Below are positions 44,396 to 55,473 of a DNA stretch of 64,000 nt, in pieces. Every line of letters begins with the position of its first letter. Within the stretch, counting starts at the first letter, position 1. A model generated the notes under the pieces. The model was given only the letters and a program-made list of their open reading frames with translations. It had not been told where the DNA came from and searched no databases. The translations under genes and the position numbers were made by a program. The stretch is from Jackrogersella multiformis (lineage: Eukaryota; Ascomycota; Sordariomycetes; Xylariales; Hypoxylaceae): NCBI GenBank assembly GCA_902806575.1, contig CADCXD010000010.1:62001-126000 (forward strand), in the 5' to 3' direction.

Positions 44396-46657
44396 ATGGC
44401 AGGACCCGCTAGCACCACGTCCTCCATGACCTCGACTTCGCATACATTAACACACAATCCATCCGTAGGCTTTTTATCTTCCTTCGCCGACTCCTCAAAA
44501 CCTTCCAGTGCCGTAGAGATGCTTGAACTCTTCGAAGCCATAAAATCCGGCAACCGCCACAGCTTTCTTCAGCCCACTTCTTCGATCCCTAAGGCTTCGC
44601 TGCAACTTGCTAAGGCGACGCTGGATGCATATGCTGGACAAGTTTGCGACGAACAGCAACAGCGCCAAAGAGAAGAGAGTAAAAAGCGGAAGCGACCTGA
44701 AAATGGCTTAGGCAAAGCCGAAATCCTGAAAATCAGAAAGCTTCATATCGACGGGTTCGAAAGTGGTCAGGTTTGGCAGCAGGCAAGAAGAATTATCGCA
44801 AGTACATTGCAGGACTCGAAAGGTGCGCTCCAGGAACTAGAAGATCGGAACGAAATCCAGGTGAACGGCATCAACGGAAATGCGCATGCCGACACTGTTG
44901 AATCGAATGAGGTTCTCTCCGAGGCTGCCTCTGTTGACGATCAGTCGACCTCAGATCCCGAGGACTCAGAAGGACTTATAGAAGATGGTGACGAAGACGA
45001 TGATTTAGACGAAGAAGATATTGAAGATGGCCCTGAAATATCACCGAATGGGATTGATGAAGACGTCAAAGATATTGAGGAAGAAGAGGAGGAAGAGGAT
45101 GCGGTTCATGACGAGGACCAATCCGAAGCGGAACTAGTAGAAGACCCAAATGGCCTTAATGATGGATTCTTCTCTATCGATGATTTCAACAAACAAACCT
45201 CATTGTTCGAGAACGCGGATGCCCGAGGAGATCCAGATGTCGATCAAGCAAGTGACGATGATGAAGTAGATTGGCACGCTGACCCGCTCAACGCCAAAAA
45301 ATCTAGCAACGGACAGACTTCGAAGAAATCTACTAAGGGCATTGAAGACGAGATGCCTTCTGATGTGGAAGGCGAAGATGATGACGAAGATGGAGGACCT
45401 ACTTTTGGTGATATGAGTTTAGATGCGCCAGAGGGAGAGAGCGAGGAAGACGAAGATGAGATCGAAGGTATGGATGGCAATGATGATTCCAATGCCAACG
45501 AAGTCTACTACATGGATTTCTTCGCCCCTCCACAGCGGAAAGGGGCCGAAGGTAGCAAATCTAGGAATTTCCAGGAGCACCGTCCGACGAAACTAGACGA
45601 TAACGACGTCGAGCGGGCAATGGCTGATGTCCGGCGAGACTTGTTCGAAGACGAATCAGAGCGGGAAGACTCGGAAGATGCTCTTTCTGACATTTCTGCA
45701 GGCGATCCCAAATCTAGAAGGTCTGCGCATGAAAGGCGGCAAGCCAGATTGGCAGAGGAGATACGGAAGCTCGAATCCGCGAATGTGGCCAAGAGGGAGT
45801 GGGTGGTGTCTGGTGAAGCTCAGGCTGCTGATCGGCCAATGAACTCGTTATTAGGGGAAGACCTCGATTTCGAGCATGTGGGCAAACCCGTACCAGTCAT
45901 CACAGCTGAAGTGAGCGAGAGCATCGAGGACATGATCAAGCGACGTATCCTAGCGCAAGAATTCGACGAAGTCATTAAACGGCGTCCCGATGCTTCTGAG
46001 TTCTCGTCTAATACTAGACGAGGCCTCTTCGATCTAGATGATACTAAAGCTAAGCAATCACTCGCGGAGATTTACGAGGAGGAACACGTCAAGAATGCAA
46101 ATCCGGACTCATACGTGAGCAAGGCCGATGAGAAGCTCCAGAAAGAGGAGAAAGAGATTGAACAGATGTGGAAAGAAGTCAGCGCAAGCCTCGATGCTCT
46201 CACTAGCTGGCACTACAAGCCCAAGCCTACCGCGCCCTCGCTTACAGTCGTATCGGACGTGGCGACGATCAGCATGGAGGATGCTCAACCGACGACCGCG
46301 CAAGGTGTCAGTGGTGGTGACAATGCCCTGGCTCCCCAAGAGATCTACAAGGCTGGCAAGGATACGGCTGAAAAGGGCGAGGTGGTTGCCAAGAGTGGAC
46401 TTCCCATTGCTAAACAAGAAATGAGCCGAGAAGACAAGGCCAGAAGGCGGAGGAGAGAGAAAGAGAGGCTACAGAAGGCCGGCGGCGCTGACAGCAAGAA
46501 GCCCCAGAGTGTTAAGGCTCAAGCACAGAAGCAGACCCTCGGCGACCTCAAGATGGGTGGTGTCAAAGTTATCAACAAGAAAGGCGAGATTGTGGATATG
46601 GATGGTAACAAGGCAAAGGCTGCTAAGACTGCATCGAGTAGTAGCTTCAAGCTCTAA
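44396..46657 (+). CDS. MPP10: U3 small nucleolar ribonucleoprotein MPP10
   Basis: Component of the U3 snoRNP/SSU processome, required for 18S pre-rRNA processing in the nucleolus, where it works with IMP3 and IMP4. Single exon, 753 residues. After a Ser/Thr-rich lead come the conserved blocks SFADSSKPSSAVEMLELFEA and SLQLAKATLDAYAGQVC. Residues about 170-370 are very acidic with repeated Asp/Glu runs (for example EEEEEEDAVHDEDQSEAELV). The signature YYMDFFAPP is followed by the IMP-binding and C-terminal region: SESIEDMIKRRILAQEFDEV, RRGLFDLDDTKAKQSLAEIY and EEIEQMWKEVSASLDALTSW-like helices. A basic tail (SREDKARRRRREKERLQKAG) ends it. ATG at 44396 is in frame with no upstream in-frame alternative of note. 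Length agrees with fungal MPP10. Confidence 0.96.
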   Translation: MAGPASTTSSMTSTSHTLTHNPSVGFLSSFADSSKPSSAVEMLELFEAIKSGNRHSFLQPTSSIPKASLQLAKATLDAYAGQVCDEQQQRQREESKKRKRPENGLGKAEILKIRKLHIDGFESGQVWQQARRIIASTLQDSKGALQELEDRNEIQVNGINGNAHADTVESNEVLSEAASVDDQSTSDPEDSEGLIEDGDEDDDLDEEDIEDGPEISPNGIDEDVKDIEEEEEEEDAVHDEDQSEAELVEDPNGLNDGFFSIDDFNKQTSLFENADARGDPDVDQASDDDEVDWHADPLNAKKSSNGQTSKKSTKGIEDEMPSDVEGEDDDEDGGPTFGDMSLDAPEGESEEDEDEIEGMDGNDDSNANEVYYMDFFAPPQRKGAEGSKSRNFQEHRPTKLDDNDVERAMADVRRDLFEDESEREDSEDALSDISAGDPKSRRSAHERRQARLAEEIRKLESANVAKREWVVSGEAQAADRPMNSLLGEDLDFEHVGKPVPVITAEVSESIEDMIKRRILAQEFDEVIKRRPDASEFSSNTRRGLFDLDDTKAKQSLAEIYEEEHVKNANPDSYVSKADEKLQKEEKEIEQMWKEVSASLDALTSWHYKPKPTAPSLTVVSDVATISMEDAQPTTAQGVSGGDNALAPQEIYKAGKDTAEKGEVVAKSGLPIAKQEMSREDKARRRRREKERLQKAGGADSKKPQSVKAQAQKQTLGDLKMGGVKVINKKGEIVDMDGNKAKAAKTASSSSFKL

Positions 46658-47436
46658 TCCATAAATACCGCGGCTAAGATTAATAAAAGTTGGACATAGT
46701 TAAAACCCCTAGGCTCTTTGTCTATCCATGTTACACGTGTGTCCTTAGAGCTTACAATTACATCATAGTGAACGCCACGTTTTTTTAAGATTCTTTATGT
46801 AGCCACATCGAGGGGTGTCTTCAGTCGATTGTATCATCTATCTTGGTTCGCAATGACGACTATATTCAGGTCGGCATGATTTTTATTAACGTTGGAAATT
46901 TATGAGACCAGATGAACTATCACAAGGTAATGCTCATACCCAAGTACTTATTAATGTAGCTATGAGGCTCTATAAATTTCACAATGGGACTTCTGCTGAC
47001 CTGTAGAGAAGACCCTTCTCTTGATGCGTAATTGTAATTCAAGGACGCTCCCTCTTAGTCAAGGGTAGTTACCTATATTAATACTTATCAGATGCGAACC
47101 TTAGTTTAGATGCTGATAGGCAAGATAGAAATCGGTATGTAAAAGCCGGGGTCCCCAGTCTTTCCGGCTCCGGAGACTGTCGTACATGTCGGATGAAATG
47201 CTTGGCGATATGTGGGTAAGGTACCTAGGTAGGTAGTAGCTATCTTATCTAATTCGCGAGCCTTCCTTACCTAAGGTTCTCTTCATGTAGAAGTGCACGG
47301 ACCAATTATACATGGCCGCGCTGTATCAATTTTCAAAATACTTTTTATTTTATTTTATTTTATTTACTGAAAAGTAAAAAGATCACAACACTTTTATCTG
47401 CGTTCGATATGTTGCAGTCACCCTCTACCTTTCACC
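46658..47436. other. intergenic, no gene seen
   Basis: MPP10 3' flank and upstream region of the DMAC1-like gene. It includes a TTTTA repeat at 47343-47366. Confidence 0.6.
47343..47366. repeat. TTTTA tandem repeat
   Basis: Four to five TTTTA units about 70 bp upstream of the DMAC1-like start codon. Confidence 0.85.
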
Positions 47437-47810
47437 ATGGCTAAAGACAAAATACCATCAGTCGGTACTCTAGAGAGGCCGGAGAATCTCGACAACCTGC
47501 TTAAACAGGATCGGGGCGACGACTGCATGGGATGCAGAATTCTAGGTCAGTCACCGAGAGAAGTTATGTAGATATAAAAAGATCATAACCGAACCAAGAG
47601 ACTGACAAGTAAACGTAAACGAAAATAGGAGGCGGTGCATTTCTCGGTCTGGCAGCTTACAGTTACTTCTCCGGCCAGCAGCAGCTCAGGAGCAATCGCG
47701 CAAAGATCCTAGCAAGCAAGTCTATGTTCGGTATACGTAGTCGTAGCTTTGGCGTCGCGGCCACCTCAATGGGGCTTGCCTGGTTGGGCATCTGGAGATT
47801 GTTTTTATAA
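47437..47810 (+). CDS. DMAC1-like mitochondrial protein (DUF4536)
   Basis: Small two-exon gene, too short per exon to stand out as an open frame. Exons 47437-47545 and 47629-47810 give 96 residues; the 83-bp intron (GTCAGT...AATAG) splits a glycine codon. Exon 1 gives MAKDKIPSVGTLERPENLDN, ending in KQDRGDDCMGCRILG with the conserved DDCMGC motif. Exon 2 gives GGAFLGLAAYSYFSGQQQL, then the second hydrophobic segment FGVAATSMGLAWLGIWRLFL. This is the pattern of the DUF4536 family that includes human DMAC1, a factor for assembly of the distal membrane arm of respiratory complex I. Two membrane segments with a short matrix or intermembrane loop are expected. The functional link to complex I is inferred from family only. 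Confidence 0.88.
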
Positions 47811-49200
47811 TAGGGCTTTGCGATGGATGGAGATACAACCTATAGCACATACAACAAAGACTACTCTACACCTAAACCGCTCGAGTCGCGACAGCTCTGA
47901 CTTACTAGGAGGGACACACTATGAAGACTTCTTCACTGTACCGACGAGCAAAATAATGGAGACCGAGGTAATGAGAGCGATAGCGGATCGCACGACAGAA
48001 ATCCCGTCGGAACAGCCTCAGATGCGCAGGCTGGGAACACACAAAATTTCGGTTGTGCCATATGAGGAGGTGGTTTACGACACGGATATTAACCTCCTAA
48101 ACAAGAGAGCTTTATCCTTGTGGGTTCAGGAATCTATGTCGTACCTAGGTTATTGCAAAGCCTAGTCCGGGATGAAGGGTTGGTCGATATATCAACTCCA
48201 CGAAATAATGGGACATATTGAAAATAAAATGGTTATGATGTAATCAACGTCGATTTCAATGTACCCAGCCCCCATTAGATCATATCTAAACCACTGTTTT
48301 GGGGCAATCACTAGTATGGTCATAGCTTTTGTAAAGGCTGCATGATTTCGCTGGCAGGCGTCAAAGCTAAGTTGAAGTATCATAGGATTCTGCGCATTCT
48401 GCGCATTCTTGTACCTCGGGAAGTAGTGCTAAGCCCACACCATGAGGTCAATGTTCAGCTTGGTGGATGGGAATTTCACCGGCGAATTTAACTACTGCAA
48501 CTAAGAAAGGGGTTTGCGGTAGAATATAATCGTGATAGTCGTCAAAGCACGCGAAATTATTGTCCGTTGGTATTGCAGCCTAAGAAATATCCAAGCGTCT
48601 GTTGGGTTTACGCGGACGGCAAACTTAACCCATGATTTCCCAAGATGTATTTCGTAATATTACATACCTATCAACTACCTAGGTAATACCTAGTCGACAT
48701 GGGACCGATGACTTGCACAAATGTCAAGGGAAAACATTCACATGGTTATGGTGTATTATATTGGACGGCACGAGATGCTTAACAAAAGTAAACTATTAGA
48801 AAAAGGACATAAACATCAGCGAGCTTCGAATGGAGTTAGATAGGCAGATAGGATTATGCTAGTGTAGATGTATCAGGTTCATGTTGTTCCACTTTATAAC
48901 AGTTCTGGAACAGCACCTGGGCATGACATGACCCCTTTTTCCTCGACCAGTCAATTTGGCTCGATTCCGCATTGGGGATTCCCATTTCCTACGTTCCTGA
49001 TCCAAAGAAAAAAAGGGGAAAACTGCTAACCACGATTTTCATAGGCTGATAGGGCCGGCCCCACGAACGATGTTCATGCAGGCCATGCAGTTGCTCGCCA
49101 TCCACTTAAAGGCTAGCTGCATCAATAAAGAGAGAAGGAGAAACGCCCAGAGCCGGGTGGCCGGTCGACGGATGAGAGAGAGCGACGGGATGGTGGGATG

Positions 49201-49287
49201 ATACCTACCTAGGTAGTGTATGTATGTATACTAGGTAGAATACCCTAGGTACTTAGGTACCTACCTAGGACCTAGGTAGGTAGGCAT
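49201..49287. repeat. cluster of palindromic TACCTAGGTA words
   Basis: Consecutive CCTAGG-centred units with small spacers, including GTACCTACCTAGGACCTAGG. Confidence 0.85.
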
Positions 49288-50781
49288 AAATCTTGCATGC
49301 CGTTCTGGTGCATGTTGGTGATGCAAACTGTTGTTGTCGTGTCACGGTAGCGCTGAGATGCTTAATATCAAATGCCTTATTAGCATACACTCGACATACC
49401 TAGTGAGACATGTGGCATGGGATGAAAACCTAAGAGGACCAACTAGGTATTTATGAAGCACTGGTACACTTGAATGCGTGGCCTGGGTAGTAGGTAGTAT
49501 TAATACGTGACCCTGGTTGTTTACAGATACTGGAGACAAACATACCTACCTACCTAGGTAGGTACCTAATAGTAGGTAAAGAAAACTGTACCGAATTTGA
49601 TACAACTCTGCGAGATGGGGGATTAACGTCCCTTCATCAGTCACGACTCACCCGGGACTCACCCAGCAATCATCTCACTTTAATGACTTACTACCTATGT
49701 ATGTACACCTCAATCAACATCCCTAGGATACGCGTGGAATCAGGGAACATACCTGGCCCGAGGGGAATTAGACGAAACTTGCTGGAGCCAATGCTAGCCA
49801 ATCCAATGGTAACATATGAAGATAATATCGGGAAGCATAAAAAAATATAGAAACAACCTAGGTACCGGTAGGTAGACTAGACAATATCCGCAGATCTCCA
49901 GGGCTCTCTCACCAAATGAGAAAATAAAACTCCCAAACTTGTAGCACCTACTACCTATTACTGCCTACTAGGCACTATGACTTGATGTTCAACGTTTCTT
50001 TTGATACACGACCACTGATGATGAGCTCATAGTTATTACACTGCTTTTCTTTTTTTGCCATTTACCTTTTAATACATAGGTACCTAGGGTTAAGAATAAA
50101 GCCACATGATACAAGGTAAATGACGCCAATACCTATATAGGTAGAGGTAGAGGTATATGTATCTGTATATGTATGTATACGTGTTGAAGGCGTAATTAAT
50201 ATTGATACATACATTGACTAAGAAAGAAATACGTGGTGATGATGTTTGAAGATTGGTATACCTTACCTGGTAGGCAGGCAGGTACACTAGCTTTTAGGGG
50301 TTTGGTGGCGCTATTCCCGTTATACGCTACAATGAGATCCATGGATATCCCGCTCGCTATTGCTACATAGTAGAAGTGACCGCCAGCAGGCTATCTGCCA
50401 CCCACCCACCTTGATACAGTACGTACCCCTCTAGCGAATAATAATAACGGCCGCCCGTGTGCAGAAGGAGTAGCCTTGATGAATCCCCTGACAGGCCAAA
50501 CCTTATTAGGGACACCCAGGGCACCTGGGTTAATCTTTGATGAACAACGGGCGGCCTAACGTGTCTGATAGTGGGAGGTTTAACTTTTGGTTTGACTAGC
50601 CGGTACCTAACCTAAATTGTTAAACTCACTTGACCGGTATGGGAAAACGAAGTGGATCGGCCCCCAGTCGACCTTTTATTTTCTTTTCCCTTAATGAAAA
50701 CAATCCACCAACCCTTTTTCGTGATCCTCCTCCCATTTGACTGCAGCTATTGTCGGTCAACAACAACATCACTTGCCCATC

Positions 50782-50825
50782 GCCTTTTTTTCCCCTTCTT
50801 TTTTTTTTTTTTTCCCTCCCCCTCA
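50782..50825 (+). promoter_or_regulatory. polypyrimidine tract upstream of the POM1-like gene
   Basis: A 40-nt run of almost only C and T, with a long T stretch, about 270 bp upstream of the start codon. Such tracts are common near transcription starts of fungal genes; the role is inferred. Confidence 0.5.
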
Positions 50826-51091
50826 CGGTCGACTCCATTGCATATTTTTCTTAGTGTGCTTTTTTGCTTCCCGGAATGCGGTAGCAGTATCGTTGCCCTC
50901 AGCTCCTTAGCCGGACTGAGATTGATCGCGAGCTTTTAGGTCGTAGGTGTAGGGGATTCAGTCTGCTTTGGCATTCATCGTCTGGCCATTCCCAGGAAGA
51001 TCATCTGTCGCAAACCCGTTCCGAGCTCGTCGATTGAGTTCTTGTTACGATTGACAATCCAGATCACCAAAACTTGGCCGGGCGACTCCTT

Positions 51092-54000
51092 ATGATTAGG
51101 GATCCTAAGGCTTCTGCTGGCCCGAGACCAGCTGCGCAGTCCCCGACACGATCGTGCGTTTTCTCTCCCATTTAGTTCGCATTATACAAATCACAGCAAA
51201 CCCAAGAGATGATATGCCTTTGTTCAGCTGCTCTGTATAGCTTACTAACTCAACTTGTTTCGGCTCAGGACTAAGGAGAATATCAATCCCGTCAACAGAA
51301 CCAACAACGAGCCAATGCTTCATGCATCGTCGTCCAACAATCATTCGCTTTTCTCCTTTGGTCGGAATGGGGCGCCGAGTGACCTAGGCGATACCACGAG
51401 CTCCTTCGAATTCTTACCCTCCGTCAGCTTCGATGATCTCCAAAGCAGCCTCGAATCAGCTTCTACCGAATTCAAACTCACCCAATTCCCTTCGCCGTCC
51501 GGTCAGGGGAGCATCCTTGACGATAATCCTCTGGACATGATGGCGGGCCAGTCTTCTGGCTCGGCCCACAGTGGCGCATCAACTCGTACAGGAGCCCAAC
51601 CGAATCCAACTCCAAACGCGGCTACTAGACCTTCGAGGTCTAGTTCCATACTGAGAAGACCCAGCACGTCAAGGCAGGTTAGCAGCGGGTCAATTGCGTC
51701 TGTGTCTTCTAGTATTCTCGATGCGCCGACCGCGCCTGCTGCGATGAGGAATCGACGCCAGAGTCACTATCCCCCGGTTTCCACCAGCAATATTGCGAAG
51801 CCACCAAGAAAGTCGATGGGCCCTGGGGGGGTAATGGATGCTGATTATGGAAGTAGAGGTGGACAGAAGCGACGGCCAAGTGTGACATCGAACATGTCTG
51901 ACAAGGGCAGCACTGAGTCAACTCGAACCTCAATCGACATTTCAGCGCAGTCTAGGGATAGTACGAGGACGATTACAGGCTCACGAGTTACGAAGGCCCG
52001 TTCGGTACAGCCAGCACCAAGGATATCAGCGAACCTCTCTGCTACCACTACTGGTGGCACTAGTCTCGCTCCGGACCAAAACCGTATCTCGAGTGCGTTT
52101 CCAAAGTCGCCGAAAGGAGCCAGTAAAGGCTCTACACCTAATTCTGCGAGGAGGGTGTCTGTAATGCCTGGTACTCATGGTTCTCATGCTACCGGGCTCG
52201 GTGCTCGGACTATTTCACCTACCGATGCGCAACGGATGAAGCGTATGTCGATACATCCGAATCAGAACGTGCCGCAGATTACAAATGTGCCGCCACCACC
52301 TATCGATATTCGCCCTCACTCACGCTCGCCTTCCATGATTCCCCGGAAAACGTCCACGCCCTCATCTCTGAGAACGACACCAGAGGTTACTAACAGAAAA
52401 TCGTACAGCTCAGGATTATCGGTCGGTTCGACGACTAGTTTTAACACTCATCGAACTTCAACCGGCTCAATACAACGTACTCTCTCCCAAGGCGGTCCAA
52501 CGTCAAGGCTTCCCGCTCCGAAGGCGCTAAACCTACACAATCCACCCACGGGTGAAGATGAGGAAGATGTACCACCTGTACCTGCCATCCCGAAGGCTTA
52601 TGAATCGCCTAAAGACTCACCGGCAGAACTCTCTTTCCTCGAAAAGAGGAAATCAAATTACACGTTCGATTCAAGCAGCGCCCATAGCAACTCTACTGGA
52701 ACCCCTTCAGGTACTCCATCTCAGGAACCGACGAAAAAGACCCAGCGAAAACCGAACTCTCGGAAACACGGACAGCGGAAAACCCTTGCCGGTCCTACGT
52801 CCGATCTAGAACATAAAATCAGCACAAACTCGTCGAAAAAGAATCTGCAGCCGCTACGACTTCCGCCACTTAATCTTGGCCCATTGAGTATACCTACCGA
52901 AGCGAAGATCGCAGCTCTAAGGGACCGCGGCGAGGATGCTGGTAAACGAAGCCCGCCGCTCTCTCGGACGATTGCTAAAACACCTACAACACCGATGACC
53001 GCGTCTAAAGGCACATTCTTTTCTAGAGGCCGTGCTAACAGAGATCCCGAGAAGTCAATCCTCCGGAGCAATAGCTCTGTCCACCATGGCCGAGTAGAAA
53101 GTCCAGTTGGAGGAAATGAAACAAGCACACCTGAATCACCACTTGGCTCTTCGTCTAAGCACAAAGCTCGGAAGGCCTCCGGCTCGCCTTTTCTCTCGTC
53201 ATCTGCTCCTAAGAACAGTAACATCTTTGGTAGCCACTTGACAAAGTCGAAGACAGTAGGAGATGTAAACCATACGATCGCAGTTGACACCATTGCTGAG
53301 ACGAGACACCCGCAAAAACCGTCTGGCCCGCGTGCGCAGAAGCTGACGAAGCCAGCTCATAAGTCCCCTACAGCTCCGCCGAGTCCCGAAGAGCCTCCAA
53401 CCCCGTCTTCGATGAGTAATTTGAGGAGAAAGTTGAGCTTGTCGTGGAAGAGAAGTAACTCAAAAAGCAGTCATCATGCGTCGGTCGGATCTATTGATAA
53501 AGCTGCCGAGAAGCATGCTCGACAGGAGAGCATGCTACCTCCACGGATACCAGTCTCGGTGTCGATGAACCTAAGCTCGGTGAAGGCTTCTAGTCCGAGC
53601 CATGCCGCAAAGTCTACAGGGACGTATCTGGAAACCAGGCGTAGGAAGAGTTCCGCATCTAGCCTAAACACGATGTTTACGCAGAAGAATCGCAGCGACC
53701 TCTGGACAAATTCGAAGGAAGATATCGGTAACAACTCGATGATTGAGACTTCATCACAACCTAGGAATTCATCCATGCAGAAGATACTTCGCCCGAGACC
53801 ATCGGCGGCCTCGGTTAAGCGTCAGGACCCGTATGCTGCCGATCTGGATAAGGACGATCTGATTGCCGAGGAAGAGATGAAGAAATTGGCTTTGAGGAAG
53901 AAAGAGACAGAAATAGCAGCTCGGACGCTAGATGCGCTCCGCAGAAGGGCGACACCGAAAGAGCGCGTAGGACCCCACGAAGCTATCCGGATAGCCATCT

Positions 54001-55473
54001 TAAACATCTACGAGAAGGGCGAGATTGTCGATTATAACGACGTCTATTTTTGCGGAACTCAAAATGCTAGCAAGGTCATAGGCGATTTGAACTCGAACTT
54101 ACCAAACTTTGGTTACGATGATGAGCGCGGCGATTACTCAATCGTAACGGGCGATCATCTAGCTTATCGTTACGAAATTGTTGATGTCCTCGGGAAAGGT
54201 AGTTTTGGTCAGGTTGTGAGGTGTATCGACCACAAAACCGGCGTGCTTGTTGCAGTGAAGATCATCCGCAACAAGAAAAGGTTCCATCAGCAAGCTCTTG
54301 TCGAAGTCAATATTTTACAAAAGCTTCGCGAATGGGTGAGTGATCGTTCGCCTTGCCAATATATATATATTTACTGACACAAACTTTCAGGATCCCCAAA
54401 ACAAGCACAGCATGGTCAACTTCACTCATAGCTTCTATTTCCGAGGCCATCTTTGCATATCAACTGAGCTTCTTGATATGAACCTCTACGAGTTCATCAA
54501 ATCTAATGCTTTCCGCGGTTTCTCTCTTAAACTTATCCGACGGTTCACCAAGCAGATGCTGAGCTCGTTGAATCTGCTTAAGCAGCATAAGGTTATACAC
54601 TGTGATCTCAAACCAGAGAACATCTTGGTTCGTCATCCTATGCATTCCGAGATCAAGGTGATCGACTTCGGTTCAAGTTGTTTTGAGAACGAGAAGGTTT
54701 ATACCTACATCCAGTCCCGGTTCTATCGGTCTCCTGAGGTCATTCTAGGAATGACCTACGGCTTACCAATAGATATGTGGAGTTTAGGCTGCATTTTGGC
54801 TGAATTGTACACTGGCGTTCCTATATTCCCTGGTGAGAATGAACAGGAGCAGCTAGCCTGTATTATGGAAGTATTCGGTCCACCCGAGAAGCACCTGATA
54901 GAAAAGAGCACGAGGAAGAAGCTATTTTTCGACTCGATGGGCAAGCCGCGTTTGACAGTATCTTCAAAGGGTAGAAGGCGCCGTCCATCGTCCAAGACGC
55001 TTCAACAAGCCATTAAATGCGATGATGAACCATTCCTCGACTTCCTTTCTCGGTGTTTGCGGTGGGATCCAGACCGCCGTCTTAAACCGGAAGAGGCTAT
55101 ACGCCATGAGTTCATTACCGGCCAGAAGACATCGGTGCCCGTTCCAAGAGCACGTGACTCATCGCCGGTCAAGCGTCACAATACCATTTCGACTCCTCGA
55201 CCCCTACCAGAACCGCCAGGAGGCAACAAGAGCGGTCCAACCCTGCGTCCTAGAGAGACGAACAATGTCAGTCCCCTAAAATCGGCACCCGGGGCAAGAC
55301 GGACATCTGCCTTCACGGGCCTTACAAATACTGCCAGTTCGAAGCGGACAAACGCGGGAACATCTACAACAGTGGGCGGCAGCAACCTCCCTCGTGTGGC
55401 CGGCCGAAATGCTAGTGGCAAACAAGATTTGGCCTCTGCGGGGGCTAATGTTGCTATGAGTCGACGAGCTTGA
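51092..55473 (+). CDS. POM1: DYRK-family protein kinase, POM1-like
   Basis: Serine/threonine kinase of the DYRK2/Pom1 class, which in fission yeast forms polar cortical gradients controlling cell polarity and size. Exons 51092-51153, 51269-54335 and 54391-55473 give 1,403 residues; introns are 115 bp (GTGCGT, perfect TACTAAC branch, CTCAG) and 55 bp. The first exon (MIRDPKASAGPRPAAQSPTR) is inferred because the long frame has no ATG at its start and begins at an acceptor. About 950 residues of Ser/Pro/Thr-rich disordered sequence follow. The DYRK homology box is KGEIVDYNDVYFCGTQNA then NFGYDDERGDYSIVTGDHLA. The kinase domain starts near residue 989 with LGKGSFGQVV, and has Lys1018 in VAVK, HCDLKPEN with Asp1115, IDFGSSC with Asp1135, and the DYRK activation loop YTYIQSRFYRSPE (Tyr1147/Tyr1149). 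A basic Ser/Pro tail ends it. Confidence 0.94.

Larger units (their letters stand above)
47811..51091. other. 3.3-kb region without a convincing gene
   Basis: Contains a 112-codon open frame at 47827-48165 with no recognised domain, TACCTAGG clusters (49201-49287, 49540-49580), and the long upstream region of the POM1-like gene with a strong pyrimidine tract near 50800. Confidence 0.5.
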
